Assembly (NCBI RefSeq): GCF_036588685.1
Contig: NC_086386.1
Coordinates: forward strand, 6,046,117-6,110,116
Direction: 5' to 3'
Source of the DNA: Mytilus trossulus
Lineage: Eukaryota > Mollusca > Bivalvia > Mytilida > Mytilidae
DNA: 64,000 nucleotides
Shown here: in pieces, positions 47,530-58,250 of the stretch
Layout of the letters: each line of letters begins with the position of its first letter
Numbering within the stretch: the first letter of the stretch is position 1
The notes under the pieces: model-generated
Databases searched by the model: none
Told to the model about the DNA's origin: nothing
Seen by the model: only the letters and a program-made list of their open reading frames with translations
Translations under genes and position numbers: made by a program

Positions 47530-48142
47530 GTTCATTAATTCAGCCGTAGAATACTAATACCTAAAATTGAGCCCTGGTCTAGGGGATACCTGATTTAAGG
47601 CTATACACATCAGAGGTCTGTCCTCCTATGACAACTCTTTGTCTTCTCTCAGATAAATAACTTTTAAGCCATTTTTGTAGGTCCCCTCTTATTCCATATT
47701 TTTCTAGTTTATCAAGGAGTCCTTCATACCAGACCTGGACAAACACTTTGTATACTGATACCACCAAACACAACTCTGGTTTCCTTTCCAAAAGCAAGGG
47801 CTTTAGCAATATTGATGGTAATATAGATAAGTAACTATCTCCAGTCGTAAAACCTGATTGCAAGTTTGTAATTATTGTTTAACGAGAAAGCAAATTAAAT
47901 AAATATTTAATAAAATAATTTTCAATCGTTTTACCAATAATAGATAACAGAGAGATTGGTTTATAGTTTGATAAAATGTCTTGAGAACCACTCTTTAAAA
48001 TTGGTATAACATTTGCTATTTTCCGTTCATACGGGATAAATGCACAATCAAAGTGACTTACTGTGGATTCATTTACCAATTTTCGTGGATTAAGGAAAAC
48101 TTCTCGGATATTTGATCTCTTGGACAGCCAAAAGACATTCAA
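47530..48142 (-). pseudogene. LINE reverse-transcriptase N-terminal/palm relic
   Basis: Reads (minus strand) RKIANVIPILKSG, NYKPISLLSIIGK, QSGFTTGDS, VWYEGLLDKLEKYGI, WLKSYLSERRQRVVIGG and SGIP, then a frameshift to DQGSILG. These are the finger and palm blocks of a non-LTR (Jockey/CR1/RTE-type) reverse transcriptase, ending before the catalytic YxDD. Two frames, a stop at 47880 and the missing centre make it a pseudogene. Confidence 0.8.
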
Positions 48143-48339
48143 ACAGACCTTTTATTATAGTAACAGATATTACAATAATAAAAATAAAATATTCTTTTAC
48201 TCAGAACAATTTTAAATAACTATTTCATACTCAGATTTGTTTCATGTAATATCTTATTTTTAAATTCAGCGGTTTGAAACAAAACGTTGGCGATTGATTC
48301 AGCTTTCATTTTCCATCACTACTTCATCAGTTACAGTTT

Positions 48340-48495
48340 GTATTTCTTTTTGGAATTTTGAATCCTCAATGCTCTTCAACATTGTACTTGTTTGGCTTTA
48401 TGAATATTTTGATATGAGCGTCACTGATGAGTCTTATGTAGACGAAACGCGCGTCTGGCATACTAAATTATAATCTTTTGATAACTATTAAGATG
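48340..48495 (+). mobile_element. Single hammerhead-repeat fragment with intact core
   Basis: The last 150 bp of the 358-bp repeat: TTTTGGAATTTTGAATCCTC, CAATGCTCTTCAACATTGTA, then a hammerhead with CTGATGA, GTCT/AGAC stem, GAAA and GTC intact (about 48415-48462). One stem I pair is lost by a G-to-A change. Confidence 0.85.
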
Positions 48496-49259
48496 ATGTG
48501 TTTCCTTTGGTTTTAGTTTTAACCCGGATATGGTTTTTTTTTCTCCCAATTGATTTATGACTTTGAATCGCGGTATACTACTGTTGCCTTTATTATAACG
48601 TCACAATTAAATGATTTCATGTAGTGTCTACATCGCCGCTAAAGATGACGATTATGTTATATAGAAGGAAAAGAAAAGGACATATTTAAAGACCCTAACT
48701 ATGTCTTAAGTGATTTTTTGTTTTTTTTTGTTTTTGTCTTTGTTTTTGTTGGGTTTCTTTTTGTCATGAGAGATGGTTTAAAATATTTCAACTTATTCCG
48801 TATAGATAATTAGATAGAAGAAAATATTAAGATCAAATCAATAACAAATCAAAAAAAAAAATCCGGTTTCCTGTTTTCAAAGATAACAGGATAACAATCT
48901 TAATTGATTACTGTAAATAGTAAAATCAACTTACGAAATTTGTCAGTTTCCGCAAAATTGTTGATTGTTTTAGAACGGTTTTACATGATTGACAAATTTT
49001 CCGTATTCCTATTTTCGTAGATTTAAATGATATTTCCGAGATTTTATACATAAGTGTTTACCTCAAAATATTAATATCTGGTAATGAAAGTGTTTCTGAA
49101 TCCTTATACAAAAAACGTGTATTATGTTTCAAATACATTTATAAATGTATTATAATACTAGTATATAACGATGTCACTTCATTAACATCTAAAATATTAA
49201 AAATCCCAATCTTAATTTCTTTCATTTAAAATCCACGAATTTTAACCAGACTCATCCTC
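48496..49259. other. AT-rich stretch
   Basis: No gene or clear repeat recognised. Poly-T-rich tracts at 48718-48760. Confidence 0.3.
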
Positions 49260-50400
49260 TTTCATTATTGCCTTTTGCCAGTTTTGGTTACCAAATATGA
49301 TGACATTTTTGAAACAAAAGCACTCTAGTTGTTTTATCGGAATTTCAATGGGGACTAACTGTGCACCACTTATTGCGGACCTGTTTTTGTATTGCTATGA
49401 GTTACAATTTATGACAAAAATCAGCAAAGACCCATCGAAACAACATCTCGTAAAAAAGGTTTTCGATATCACACTCTAGTCAAAACGTTTACTAAATTTT
49501 ATCATCGGTATAAGGATATCATTCGTAAATATAGCTCAACATGCAGACTTCTTATACGTTCAGGTATTTCACATCCAATTTTTAATGGAAATATTCTTTA
49601 TAAAGCACAAAAATGTCAGTATTCACCGTATAAACTAACAAAACCTTTAAATTGACTTATCAAGAAGGGATATAGTTACGACACTGTTGTCAGGTCATTA
49701 AAGATTGCTTATTCTGGCGTTAATATTGATTCACATATAGGGTCTTTGCATCTGAACTAAACACATTTATTCAAAAACCAGTTGTTGGCATGACACGGGT
49801 AATGTTCTTCTCATATATGTTATGACGGTATAATACTAAACCCCTAACGGGGAGAATTGTGTCTAATATTCATATGATGAAATCATAATCTTTCAATCAG
49901 TTTAACTGAAGTCTGGAGCTGGCATGTCAGTTAACTGCTAGTAGTCTGTTGTTATCTATGTATTATTGTCATTCTGTTTATTTTCTTTGGTAACATCTTC
50001 TGACATCAGACTCGGACTTCTCTTGAATTGAATTTTAAATGTGCGTATTGTTATGTATTTACTTTTCTACATTGGCTAGAGGTATAGGGGGAGGGTTGAG
50101 ATCTCATAAACATGTTTAACCCCGCCGCATTTTTGCGCCTGTCCCAAGTCAGGAGCCTCTGGCCTTTGTTAGTCTTGTATTTTTTAATGTTAGCTTCTTG
50201 TGTATAATTTGGGAATTAGTATTGCGTTCATTATCACTGGACTAGTATATATTTGTTTAGGGGCCAGCTTTAGGACGCCTCCGGGTGCGGGAATTTCTCG
50301 CTAAATTGAAGACCTGTTGGTGACCTTCTGCTGTTGTTTTAAATATGGTCGGGTTGTTGTCTCTTTGACACATTCCCCATTTCCATTCTCAATTTCATCT
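49260..50400 (+). pseudogene. Reverse-transcriptase element relic with conserved 3' tail
   Basis: The coding relic gives GISMGTNCAPLIADLFLYCYE (49336-49398), the xPMGxxxAPLLADLFL block of an RT family common in marine invertebrates and perhaps Penelope-like. A jump over the YIDD region is followed by FYHRYKDIIRKYSSTCRLLI and LIKKGYSYDTVVRSLKIAYS. The 3' part has TCTGACATCAGACTCGGACT, ATAGGGGGAGGGTTGAGATC, CATGTTTAACCCCGCCGCAT and the tail block CGCCTCCGGGTGCGGGAATT, ending CCATTCTCAATTTCAT. Internal deletion and stops make it non-functional. Tail-only copies occur at 30640 and 32185. Confidence 0.75.
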
Positions 50401-50644
50401 GTTTTAACTATTATAATATTTAAGCCTTTTATGCATAGATTGGTTAAAATGTATTTGCACCAGCCACCGATTTGAAATAAAAGTTTTCCAGGAATAGGTA
50501 TGAAAGAATAATATTTTAACAATTAACTGATGGTACTGACAGATATATCGCCGTCTATGTATAATTAAGATAGGCTAATGAAAATATTAACATGTCATGT
50601 GCCAATATTTTAACTTGTAACTATGTAACATTTTTAAAGGCAAT

Positions 50645-50765
50645 AAAAAGTAAAAACACAAAAATACTGAACTCCGAGGAAAATTCAAAAAGGAAAATCA
50701 AAAATCAAAAGGCAAAATCAAAAGTCCAAACACATCAAACGAATGGATAACAACTGTCATATTAC
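50645..50765 (-). repeat. Composite repeat fragment
   Basis: ACAAAAATACTGAACTCCGA, GGAAAATTC, ACATCAAACGAATGGATAAC and AACTGTCATATT form the reverse complement of the block at 15330-15440. Confidence 0.65.
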
Positions 50766-50939
50766 TATATTACTATTATAAACCATTACTGAAGTTGCAG
50801 GATGAAATTATCTCCATGGGAAGTAAATTTCTAAATGATTAAAAAACAGCATACTCACATCACTGACTTACCATAAAGGCTTCCACTCAGACTGACCTTT
50901 TCATGAAATATCGACGCTAAATAAATTTATCATAGATTA

Positions 50940-51075
50940 AAATTTTGTCGCACGTCGCGTTTCGTCTACATAAGACTCACCAGTGACCCTCGAATCAAAA
51001 CAGTTAAAAGGCCAAATGAAGAACATATTTAGAGCATTGAGGACTCCGAATTCATATTTTCAAAGTTTTGAAAGG
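50940..51075 (-). repeat. Degenerate hammerhead-repeat fragment
   Basis: The minus strand keeps the GTCT/AGAC stem II and GAAACGCG, but the core reads CTGGTGA instead of CTGATGA and the cleavage side is altered. It is probably inactive. Confidence 0.7.
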
Positions 51076-51689
51076 TTTTGCCAAACATAATAGGCAAAAG
51101 TTGTACAATCAAAAGACCAGGACTGAAGGGATAGAGTCAAATAATCTCATGTATGTACAAATATAAAAACAAGTGCATATCAACTATTATATTAATGCAA
51201 TTATTTTCTCTATTTTGTATGGTTTTGACATTTTGAACTCAGGAATGATTGACATGTAATTTCTCCAATAATTAGCCAAAAAATCACAGTTTACAATAAG
51301 AAACTTCTTGTTATATAACTTTGTTACAATATTAGGGCGGACAAAAACGCAGAAAACGCCCAGTGTTCACGTTTTACAACGGTGGCACCTAGTGTAGCAG
51401 GTGTACCAAATAAGATGATATCATTTCGCGGAATGTGCCTGAAAGGAAAATCTTGCATCCAAATTATTACTTATATTGAATTTATATTTTGTTTATTTTG
51501 ACATTGAATACTGTTAACTGTATTTGGAACTGTGTAGACGACTATTTGTTGTTTAACTGTTTAACTAAAATTAATTTGTAACTTCTTACTTGAAGTTAAA
51601 ATAAATAAAATTATCCCATGATATCATCATGTGAAACAGGTTACGAGAGAGAGTATCATATAGTTGAAGAGAAAGGTGCAGTTTATCAA

Positions 51690-52040
51690 ATGGACATTCA
51701 ACCTAATGATTCAAAAACAATGAACAACGCCATTGCAAAACACCAAAAGACTAAATACAAACAACAGTTTACAAAAGACGACAGAGAAAACTAAAGAATA
51801 AGTAAAACGAACCCCACAATAAAGCTGGTGTGATCTCAGATACTTTGGAAGGGAAAAAGATTCTGCTTTACATTTGGCACCTGCCGTGTTGTTCATGTAA
51901 GTACAAATCTGGTTATAAGTCTTATTCAGTAGGTCACGATCAAGGTAAAGCGGAAGGGTTACGACAATCAGAACATATTCGCTATCATCTGTGAAACTAA
52001 TATTCCATAACAGTCAACCAACTCGAAATGACGTCCGCAC
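51690..52040. repeat. Dispersed repeat (GATACCAGAGGGACAGTC family)
   Basis: ACGCCATTGCAAAACACC, AAACTAAAGAATAAGTAAAA, GATCTCAGATACTTTGGAAG and ATTCCATAACAGTCAACCAA align with the copy at 29640-30066. Confidence 0.65.
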
Positions 52041-52504
52041 ATATTCTAAGTACGATTTATCCTTGCTTAAGACAAGATGATCGTATCTTCATTGGCCATT
52101 CTTTATGAAATAAAGCAGACACAATGCTTTCATTTTGTCTTTATAGTTTTTAACGAAGAAGGACAGTCAATATGTTTATATGAAAGAATCTTTTTTATAA
52201 AAGAAAAAAAACAAAAAGAAAGAATTTTCAGTATTTAAATGTTGATCAGATATTATATTGCACTAACCAACACCTCACGTTGATCATATGATATTGTGAA
52301 AGTACGTTTCTTCGTTGGATACCAATTATTAGTGTTTTTTGTGGATGGCTTTATCCGCGATTTAAGTGTTCAAGGCAACGCTCTATGAACTAAATATACA
52401 TGTTATGTATAACTTCAGTCCGGGATAACCATTTAATCTGAAATTTTCGAATGGTAGCCTTTTTATTCTCATGAGAAATAAGTTTTGATCGATGTAAGTC
52501 AGAT

Positions 52505-52700
52505 TTCCAGTGATGATAAAAAGTAAAATCACAAAAATACTTTACTCAGAGGAAAATCCAATTGGAAAGTCCATCATCACATGGCAAAATCAAATGAAAC
52601 TAACTCATAAAAAACGAATGTACAAGAACTGTCATATTCTTGACTTGGTACAGGCATTTTCAAATGTAGAAAATGGAGGATTAAACCGGGTTTAATGGAG
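52505..52700 (-). repeat. Composite repeat fragment
   Basis: AAAAGTAAAATCACAAAAAT, AACTGTCATATTCTTGACTT and TAGAAAATGGAGGATTAAAC match the 36420-36590 part of the family. Confidence 0.65.
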
Positions 52701-53695
52701 TGTTTAATTTTGTCATAATTCTCATACGAAAAAAAAAGAGTGATTTCATTTTGTGCTTTCTTTTTTATTTCATAATAGTTGATTCTACAATTTAAAGTAC
52801 ATTAGTAGCATATATTTTTTTTATGTAACTATTTTCGTTAAGTGAAATGTAATCTGTTGATCATTCGACATCGAGTTAATAATTTCAGAAATTCTAATTA
52901 CTTGTGAGGAACTACCTAAATGTTTACTCTGCGTTTTTCTTCAATCGAGACAATTTGTAAGCATAAATGAATCGGTTTATTTCCAAAATTACTTATTTTA
53001 GTAAAAATATTTTCAATTTTGTTACTTTTAATGAAACAATTTTGTTACTTTTAATGAAAGACGAACAAGTAAGAGAAAATGAACAACTTATTTTATAATG
53101 TCTCACAAATCATTATAAAACAACATAATATCACAAATATCCGTTTCTTTAGAAAAACTAAAATCCAAAAATTTAAGAACCCAAGAATATGTAACTCTTG
53201 CTAAAACTATGAAAATTGATACCGATGAATAAAAGTACTTCCACGGTATATGGCATATATTATCTATACTACTAAAGGACGACACCGATTTCATAAGCCG
53301 CATCTCCTCTGAAATCATACAAAGTCGGAAGAAATTGTTATATGACATATAAATGTAGTGTTTTCTACTTCCTCAATGTTTCTTTGAAAACAATCTTTTT
53401 CCCACAGAAAACGCCATATTTGGAGAAAATAACCAAATTAAGAGACTGTTATCGATCTGTGTCTTATACGGCTTCCGCGAATGCTCATTCGACGTACTGC
53501 CCGCGAAATTTGCAAACTCTTTTTTTAACACTTGCCTCGATGTCACCACTCTTTCGCCGTGCCTTATTTTGTTTTGCCTATACATATTCTTCTCAATATA
53601 CAAACCAATAACACACGCGAACAGACAAGATTGGCAAGAAGAGGTACAATTTAAAAAAAACCCAAACAATTAGCAATATTACTATCAGTAAGATT
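52701..53695. other. 3' flank of GPCR gene 2
   Basis: AT-rich. A 24-bp direct repeat (CAATTTTGTTACTTTTAATG, AAA) lies at about 53015-53060. Overlapping short frames on both strands have no recognisable domains. Confidence 0.35.
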
Positions 53696-54964
53696 TTATT
53701 GGGATTTGCATTTACATTTTTCAAAAAGATGTTTAAGTGCTTTTGAAAATTCAGCATCCATAAAAGTATATAGTATAGGATTGAGAATACTGTTAATGAT
53801 GTATGTGTGGTAAAGCAATAAGACAATGACAGATTCTGTTTTAGTCAGTCTTTCCCAAAAATCTGGATAAATGCCTTCTAACAAAACAACCATTCCCACT
53901 GGAATATAACACACGACTGCCACAACAGTTATTATAACAAACATTAAAGTAAACTTGTTTTTGAAACGCCTTTTTCTTTTCGTAAGTCGATTTGTTTTTG
54001 GCAAGTCTTTCGGCTTTGTAGAATGTTCTTTTTGAGCGGTAGAAGATGAGCATTCGGGTGCAGTGCTTTCTGTGAAAACATCAGAGGATTGAGTTAGCTC
54101 AATACTTGAATCATTCTTCCATTCTGAATGACCTGCTGTTTTGGTGTCTAAACCGCCGATATGTTTCAGTTCTTGTGTTTTGCTATGAATGTTCTCTGTA
54201 ACCAAATTCTTTGGTAATTTGTCTGATGCACTAGACTCGTTTGATACATTTATTTGCCAAGGTTTCTTACCTTTAAAATGTTTGAAAATAACCCATTCGA
54301 TTCTGCCATACAGAAAAACAAGTGTAAGAACAGTACACACCATTAGAGTTATGAAAAATATGGCATACGCTAATCCAGAGATGTAGAAACCATGTTTAAG
54401 TCTACCACATCGGTATCCAACAAATTGACCCTCACTGAAGTGTTCATTTAAGCCATAGTTCACTGCATACGGTACGGAGCAGGCAACTGACAAACAAACC
54501 GTAACGGCAACCATTATTTTACGAGTTTTCAAACTAAGCTTCTGACGTCTACATATTATTAGATACCGTTGTATCGCAATTGAAAGTAAAAGAAAGATAG
54601 AAATGCCTGATGTTAAAGCATAGGAGTAAAACATTATTTTACATGTAGTACTGTTCATAAAACTTGTTTTTATCACATCTAAAATTATATTATTAATGGT
54701 GCACACGGAACATGTCAGCGTATCTGCCACTGCCAAGAATGGAATGAAATATCTCTCTTCTGATTTACCTTTCATTTGAAATCTGTACACAGCTAGAACA
54801 ATACTATTTCCTATGATACCTATAATCAAATAAACAGAAAGAACCACAACGTCAGCCATTAAGTGTTTAGCCATGCCTTGTTCCAAGTATTCTTCAGATG
54901 TGTTCGTGAAATTTATTGCCATTCTAAACGAATTCTTCGTTTCACTTGCACTGTTCATCTGCAT
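53696..54964 (-). CDS. Rhodopsin-like (class A) GPCR, paralog 2
   Basis: A 422-residue seven-helix receptor in one coding exon, collinear with the one at 28243-29520. N-glycosylation sites are N18 and N21. TM1 holds GN (52-53); TM2 LAVAD; Cys108 at TM3; QRY (132-134); Cys186 in the second extracellular loop; a long third intracellular loop of about 108 residues ending KRKRRFKNK; TM6 CYIP; TM7 NPILY (395-399); a C-terminal KCKCK. It differs from paralog 1 mainly in the N terminus, TM2 outer half and third loop, and by an extra Ser in the first intracellular loop. Conservation of helices and the G-protein face suggests both are working receptors; the ligand is unknown. The start ATG, MQMNS, matches the third copy. 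An acceptor (TTTTTTTTCAG, exon start 54988) and an upstream donor at 55678 predict a 0.7-kb intron and a short 5'UTR exon. Confidence 0.94.
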   Translation of the reverse strand: MQMNSASETKNSFRMAINFTNTSEEYLEQGMAKHLMADVVVLSVYLIIGIIGNSIVLAVYRFQMKGKSEERYFIPFLAVADTLTCSVCTINNIILDVIKTSFMNSTTCKIMFYSYALTSGISIFLLLSIAIQRYLIICRRQKLSLKTRKIMVAVTVCLSVACSVPYAVNYGLNEHFSEGQFVGYRCGRLKHGFYISGLAYAIFFITLMVCTVLTLVFLYGRIEWVIFKHFKGKKPWQINVSNESSASDKLPKNLVTENIHSKTQELKHIGGLDTKTAGHSEWKNDSSIELTQSSDVFTESTAPECSSSTAQKEHSTKPKDLPKTNRLTKRKRRFKNKFTLMFVIITVVAVVCYIPVGMVVLLEGIYPDFWERLTKTESVIVLLLYHTYIINSILNPILYTFMDAEFSKALKHLFEKCKCKSQ

Positions 54965-54987
54965 TCACTTACCGAAAAATATTATAA

Positions 54988-55000
54988 TCTGAAAAAAAAT
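54988..55000 (-). promoter_or_regulatory. Splice acceptor before GPCR 2 ATG
   Basis: Minus strand: a run of T then CAG|ATTATAATATTTTTCGG, 24 bp before the ATG; equivalent to the acceptors at 29544 and 57021. Confidence 0.65.
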
Positions 55001-55278
55001 TATAAATGAAATTAGAACCTTATGTTTTGTTACAGTTATGAAAATGTACATCATTGTACATTAAAGAGTTTTGTTCTCTTTTATATGCGTTATTCTGCGT
55101 GATTCTCTTTCGTTATTGTTCGACTTTCATTTCTCTATGAAACCATTCACGGTACCAATTTTTCTGCTCCAGGTGCGCATTTTGACTATAAATATTTCCT
55201 CGGTAATGCTCGGTTAAAGAGCTCACCAAAGCTCATGTTTTGTCTGTTATTGTATATATATGCCACCTCTTCATAAAT

Positions 55279-55299
55279 TTACTTACTTACTTACTTACT
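55279..55299 (+). repeat. (ACTT)n microsatellite
   Basis: Five ACTT copies following a GCTCATGTTTTG-type block, as at 32391-32424. It lies in the inferred first intron of GPCR gene 2. Confidence 0.85.
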
Positions 55300-55672
55300 C
55301 GAGTCTAAAATATTTGAAATTTAAAACTTATTAAAAACAATGAAGCTGACAAACCAAAAAGGACAAAAGGTATAACCAAAGCCAGGGCAAGAAATGAGGG
55401 AGATATATTCCTTGCTTTAAATTAGTTTCCAGAAAATATAAAGTACTAGTATATGCTATTTATGTGATTTCAACCTCCAAATTTTACTTGCAGAACACAC
55501 AAAATAACATGCAACAAGTGCCAATACCAATGAAGTGCACTTTTGTTCATATATATTTTTTGTTCAATACAATTGTTTACTGCGTTCAGCTAAATGTATG
55601 ATTTGAAATTGTCTAGTTTTCCTGTCTATATCTGTTACGGACTATTGTTGTTGTACACAAAAAGATAAAATG

Positions 55673-55810
55673 TCTTACCTAAAACTAATCCTTTATTCAA
55701 ATTGAAATAATAGAATGTGTTTTATTCACCGAATATATATACTAAGAAACCGGATGAGTTATTATATTTGATATGACAAGTATTTTTCTCCTTATGTGGT
55801 AAAAATTTCG
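55673..55810 (-). promoter_or_regulatory. Inferred promoter and 5'UTR exon of GPCR gene 2
   Basis: Minus strand order: CCACATAAGGAGAAAA, ATACTTGTCATATCAAA, ATCCGG, a TATATATA box (about 55733-55741), then a donor TTTAG|GTAAGAC (exon end 55679). The same elements in the same order lie at 34213-34370 and 57720-57830. A transcription start near 55706 is expected from the TATA position. Confidence 0.65.
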
Positions 55811-56229
55811 CGGAAAAACGTTCGAGCAATGAAAAAGACTCAAATCAAAATTATCAACACCATTACAATAATCGAACAACGACGAGAAGAAGAAAAAAAT
55901 CAATGGAAAACTAAAAATTAAGCAACAAGAACCCCACTTAAAACCTCGAGAGGACTCAGGTTTAGTTTAAAAATATTCATGTTGTATTTGCTCAAAGCAA
56001 AAAGGTTAAGGCACAAGTAAAACATATTTATAAGGTCTTATCCACAATAAAATGTATATATAACAATACAAATTATATGTGTGCATGTATTATATTATAT
56101 AAAAAACATAAATATTACTAAACTATACTGAAAAAAAGAAAAGGGATAAAAAAAGAACGACAGCCAGTGATTAGGAAGATGATGATAATGATGACGGTGT
56201 GGCTTTACCTATGTATATACTAGACTACG
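55811..56229. repeat. Degraded dispersed repeat
   Basis: ACGACGAGAAGAAG, GGAAAACTAAAAATTAAGCA and AACCCCACTTAAAACC match the start of the GATACCAGAGGGACAGTC family. The remainder is AT-rich and unassigned. Confidence 0.45.
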
Positions 56230-56757
56230 AGTAATCGCTTTTATCTCTTTATAAAATTGAATAATGGTTTAACCATTTGCAAATTTTGATCATAGTAAAT
56301 GGTGTCTTTTCCAAAAACCAATAGTTTTATGTCCAAATCGTAGCCTTCAGAGAGCCAGCTGAGTCTATTAAACAGATTACTTAGTATCTCTTTCATTTAG
56401 ATAGAAAGGACAATTAAAAAATAGTCATTTCCTCAATATCCAAACCACATTTACATACGTTCCTTTAAAGTTTCCCAACCAATCTCTTTTAAGACAGTCT
56501 CGTAATGTGTGAAAACTGGTAAACTGTTACAATTCGTGCAGCTTTAAACTGTAGCTGTTTTAATTTAGTTGAAGAACCTTTTTCCGCAAATATTCCATAC
56601 TTCAGTTGCATATTCAAAAATGCAACTGTCTAAAAACTGCAATATATAATTCTTCGAAATGTTGTCGGCTAAGTTGATATTGAGTTTTCGAAGTTCACTC
56701 CGATGCTTTTTAATACTATTTAATATATTTTCAACATGGTTGTTCCATCTTGCGTTA
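56230..56757 (-). pseudogene. LINE reverse-transcriptase C-terminal fragment inserted in GPCR copy 3
   Basis: Continuing the GPCR frame without a break, the minus strand encodes ARWNNHVENILNSIKKHRSE, LRKLNINLADN and YILQFLDSCIFEYATEVWNI. This is the 'HI..I...L..LR.LK...S...L...Y.SFIRP.LEYA..VW' block after a LINE reverse-transcriptase palm. After the stop at 56565 further pieces follow in other frames (LQFKAARIVT, ETLKER, LLVFGKDTIYYDQNLQMVK). It is degenerate and immobile. Confidence 0.8.
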
Positions 56758-56759
56758 CT

Positions 56760-57020
56760 AATAAATGGAATGGAATATCTCTCTTCTGATTTACCCTTCA
56801 TTTGAAATCTGTACATAGCTAGAACAATACTATTTCCTATGATACCAATTATAAAATATACAGAAAGAACCACAACGTCAGTCAGTAACTGTATAGCCAC
56901 GCCTTGCTTCGAGTATTCTTCATATTTATTCGTGAAATCTAAAGCCATTCTATAGGAACTCTTCATTTCACTTGTACTGATCATGTTCATCTGCATCGAT
57001 TTACTGAAAACCAAGTACAA
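56760..57020 (-). pseudogene. Truncated third GPCR copy
   Basis: Encodes the N terminus, TM1 (IIGIIGNSIVLAMYRFQMKG) and the first intracellular loop, up to RYSIPFI at the start of TM2, very like paralog 2. The rest of the receptor is gone, replaced in frame by the LINE fragment. The homologous start is the MQMN at codon 9; the longer frame begins in what is 5'UTR in the other two genes. The acceptor at 57021 (TTTTTTTTCCAG) is intact. It may still be transcribed but cannot make a receptor. Confidence 0.9.
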
Positions 57021-57445
57021 TCTGGAAAAAAAATGAAATTAAAACTTTTTATTACAGTCATGAACATTTATATTATTTGTAAAGAGTTTTGTTCTTTTTA
57101 TTATATGTCACGTTTTCCGCGAGATTACGTTATTGTTCGACATACATATCTCTTGAATAAAAAGTTGACAGTAATATTTTTTCTTGAATATTTGAAAATC
57201 GAAAACATAAAAAAAGAAAACAGATAAACCAAAGACGACAAAATTATAGCCACAACTGGCAAGGCATAAGAGCTTTACATGAAGGAGATATTCTTCTTAA
57301 TCTAATATATTTTACAACACATCTGCTGTTTATGAAATGCCAACATCAAATTTGGCTCCCAGAATACAACAAATAACAAAATACATTGCCAATACCAATG
57401 ATGTCCCGGACTTTTTTTTTATTATTGTTTCAAAAAGATCAAACT

Positions 57446-57870
57446 GCTTACTTAAATAGTTATTAAAGTTACCAGGATTATAATTTAGTACGCCAGACGC
57501 GCGTTTCGTCTACATAAGACGCATCAGTGACGCGCATATCAAAATATTTATATAGCCAAACAAAAACAAAGTTGAAGAGCATTGAGGATCCAAAATTCCA
57601 AAAAGTTGTGCCAAATACGGCTATGGTATTCTTTGCCTGTGATAAGAAAATCCTTACTTTTTCGAAAAATTCAAAAAAAAGAAGTTTTAAAACTTATCTT
57701 TTAGTTTATTAAAATCATAATAATAGTATGTCACTTTGTGTTTAACCAATATATATTTATACTAAGAGACCGGATAAGTTTGTTTTTTTATCTGATGTAA
57801 AAGTATATCGCTTTCCTTATGTGGGAGAAGTTCACCCAAATACAAACTAACGTTTGACCAATGAAACAGG
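57446..57870 (-). promoter_or_regulatory. Promoter/5' exon relic of GPCR copy 3, split by a hammerhead repeat
   Basis: The donor-like TTTAAGTAAGC (57446-57455) and the upstream block (TATAAATATATATT box about 57749-57765, ATCCGG, CCACATAAGGAAA) correspond to 55673-55810. About 235 bp of hammerhead repeat (57456-57690) sits between donor and TATA box, where the other two genes have only the short exon. Confidence 0.6.
57456..57690 (-). mobile_element. Hammerhead-repeat insertion (partial unit)
   Basis: The minus strand has stem II, GAAA, minimal stem III and GTC intact (about 57489-57535), but the core reads CTGATGC (A9 changed to C), which should abolish cleavage. The TGGAATTTTGGATCCTCAAT and AAGGATTTTCTTATC parts are also recognisable. 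Confidence 0.8.
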
Positions 57871-57879
57871 CGGACGATA

Positions 57880-58250
57880 TCAAAGGGGAGTTTAAAACTC
57901 AAAGCAAAACTAACAATGCCTAATTGATAAATGAAAAACGACGAGAAGACGGACATATCTATAGAAAACAAAAGATTGAGCAACCCGAACCCAACCAAAA
58001 ACACTGAGGTGAACTTAGGTGCTTCGGATGTATAAGCAATTCCTCTTCCCTCTTCCACATGAGGCACCCGTCGTGTTGATCATGCAAGTAGAATTCGGGT
58101 ATAAAGTCGTCTCATTCATTATTGGCACAATTATGGTAGAGAGTTACAACAATATGAACCAATTCGTGGTTATGATTACACAGATATTTCATAACAGTTA
58201 TCCAACTCGTAATGACGTTTTTGAAACTTTCGATCGGATGCTTTAACTTC
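57880..58250. repeat. Dispersed repeat (GATACCAGAGGGACAGTC family)
   Basis: CAAAGCAAAACTAACAATGC, AACCCAACCAAAAACACTGA, TTAGGTGCTTCGGATGTATA and TTTCATAACAGTTATCCAAC align in order with 29640-30066. Confidence 0.65.
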
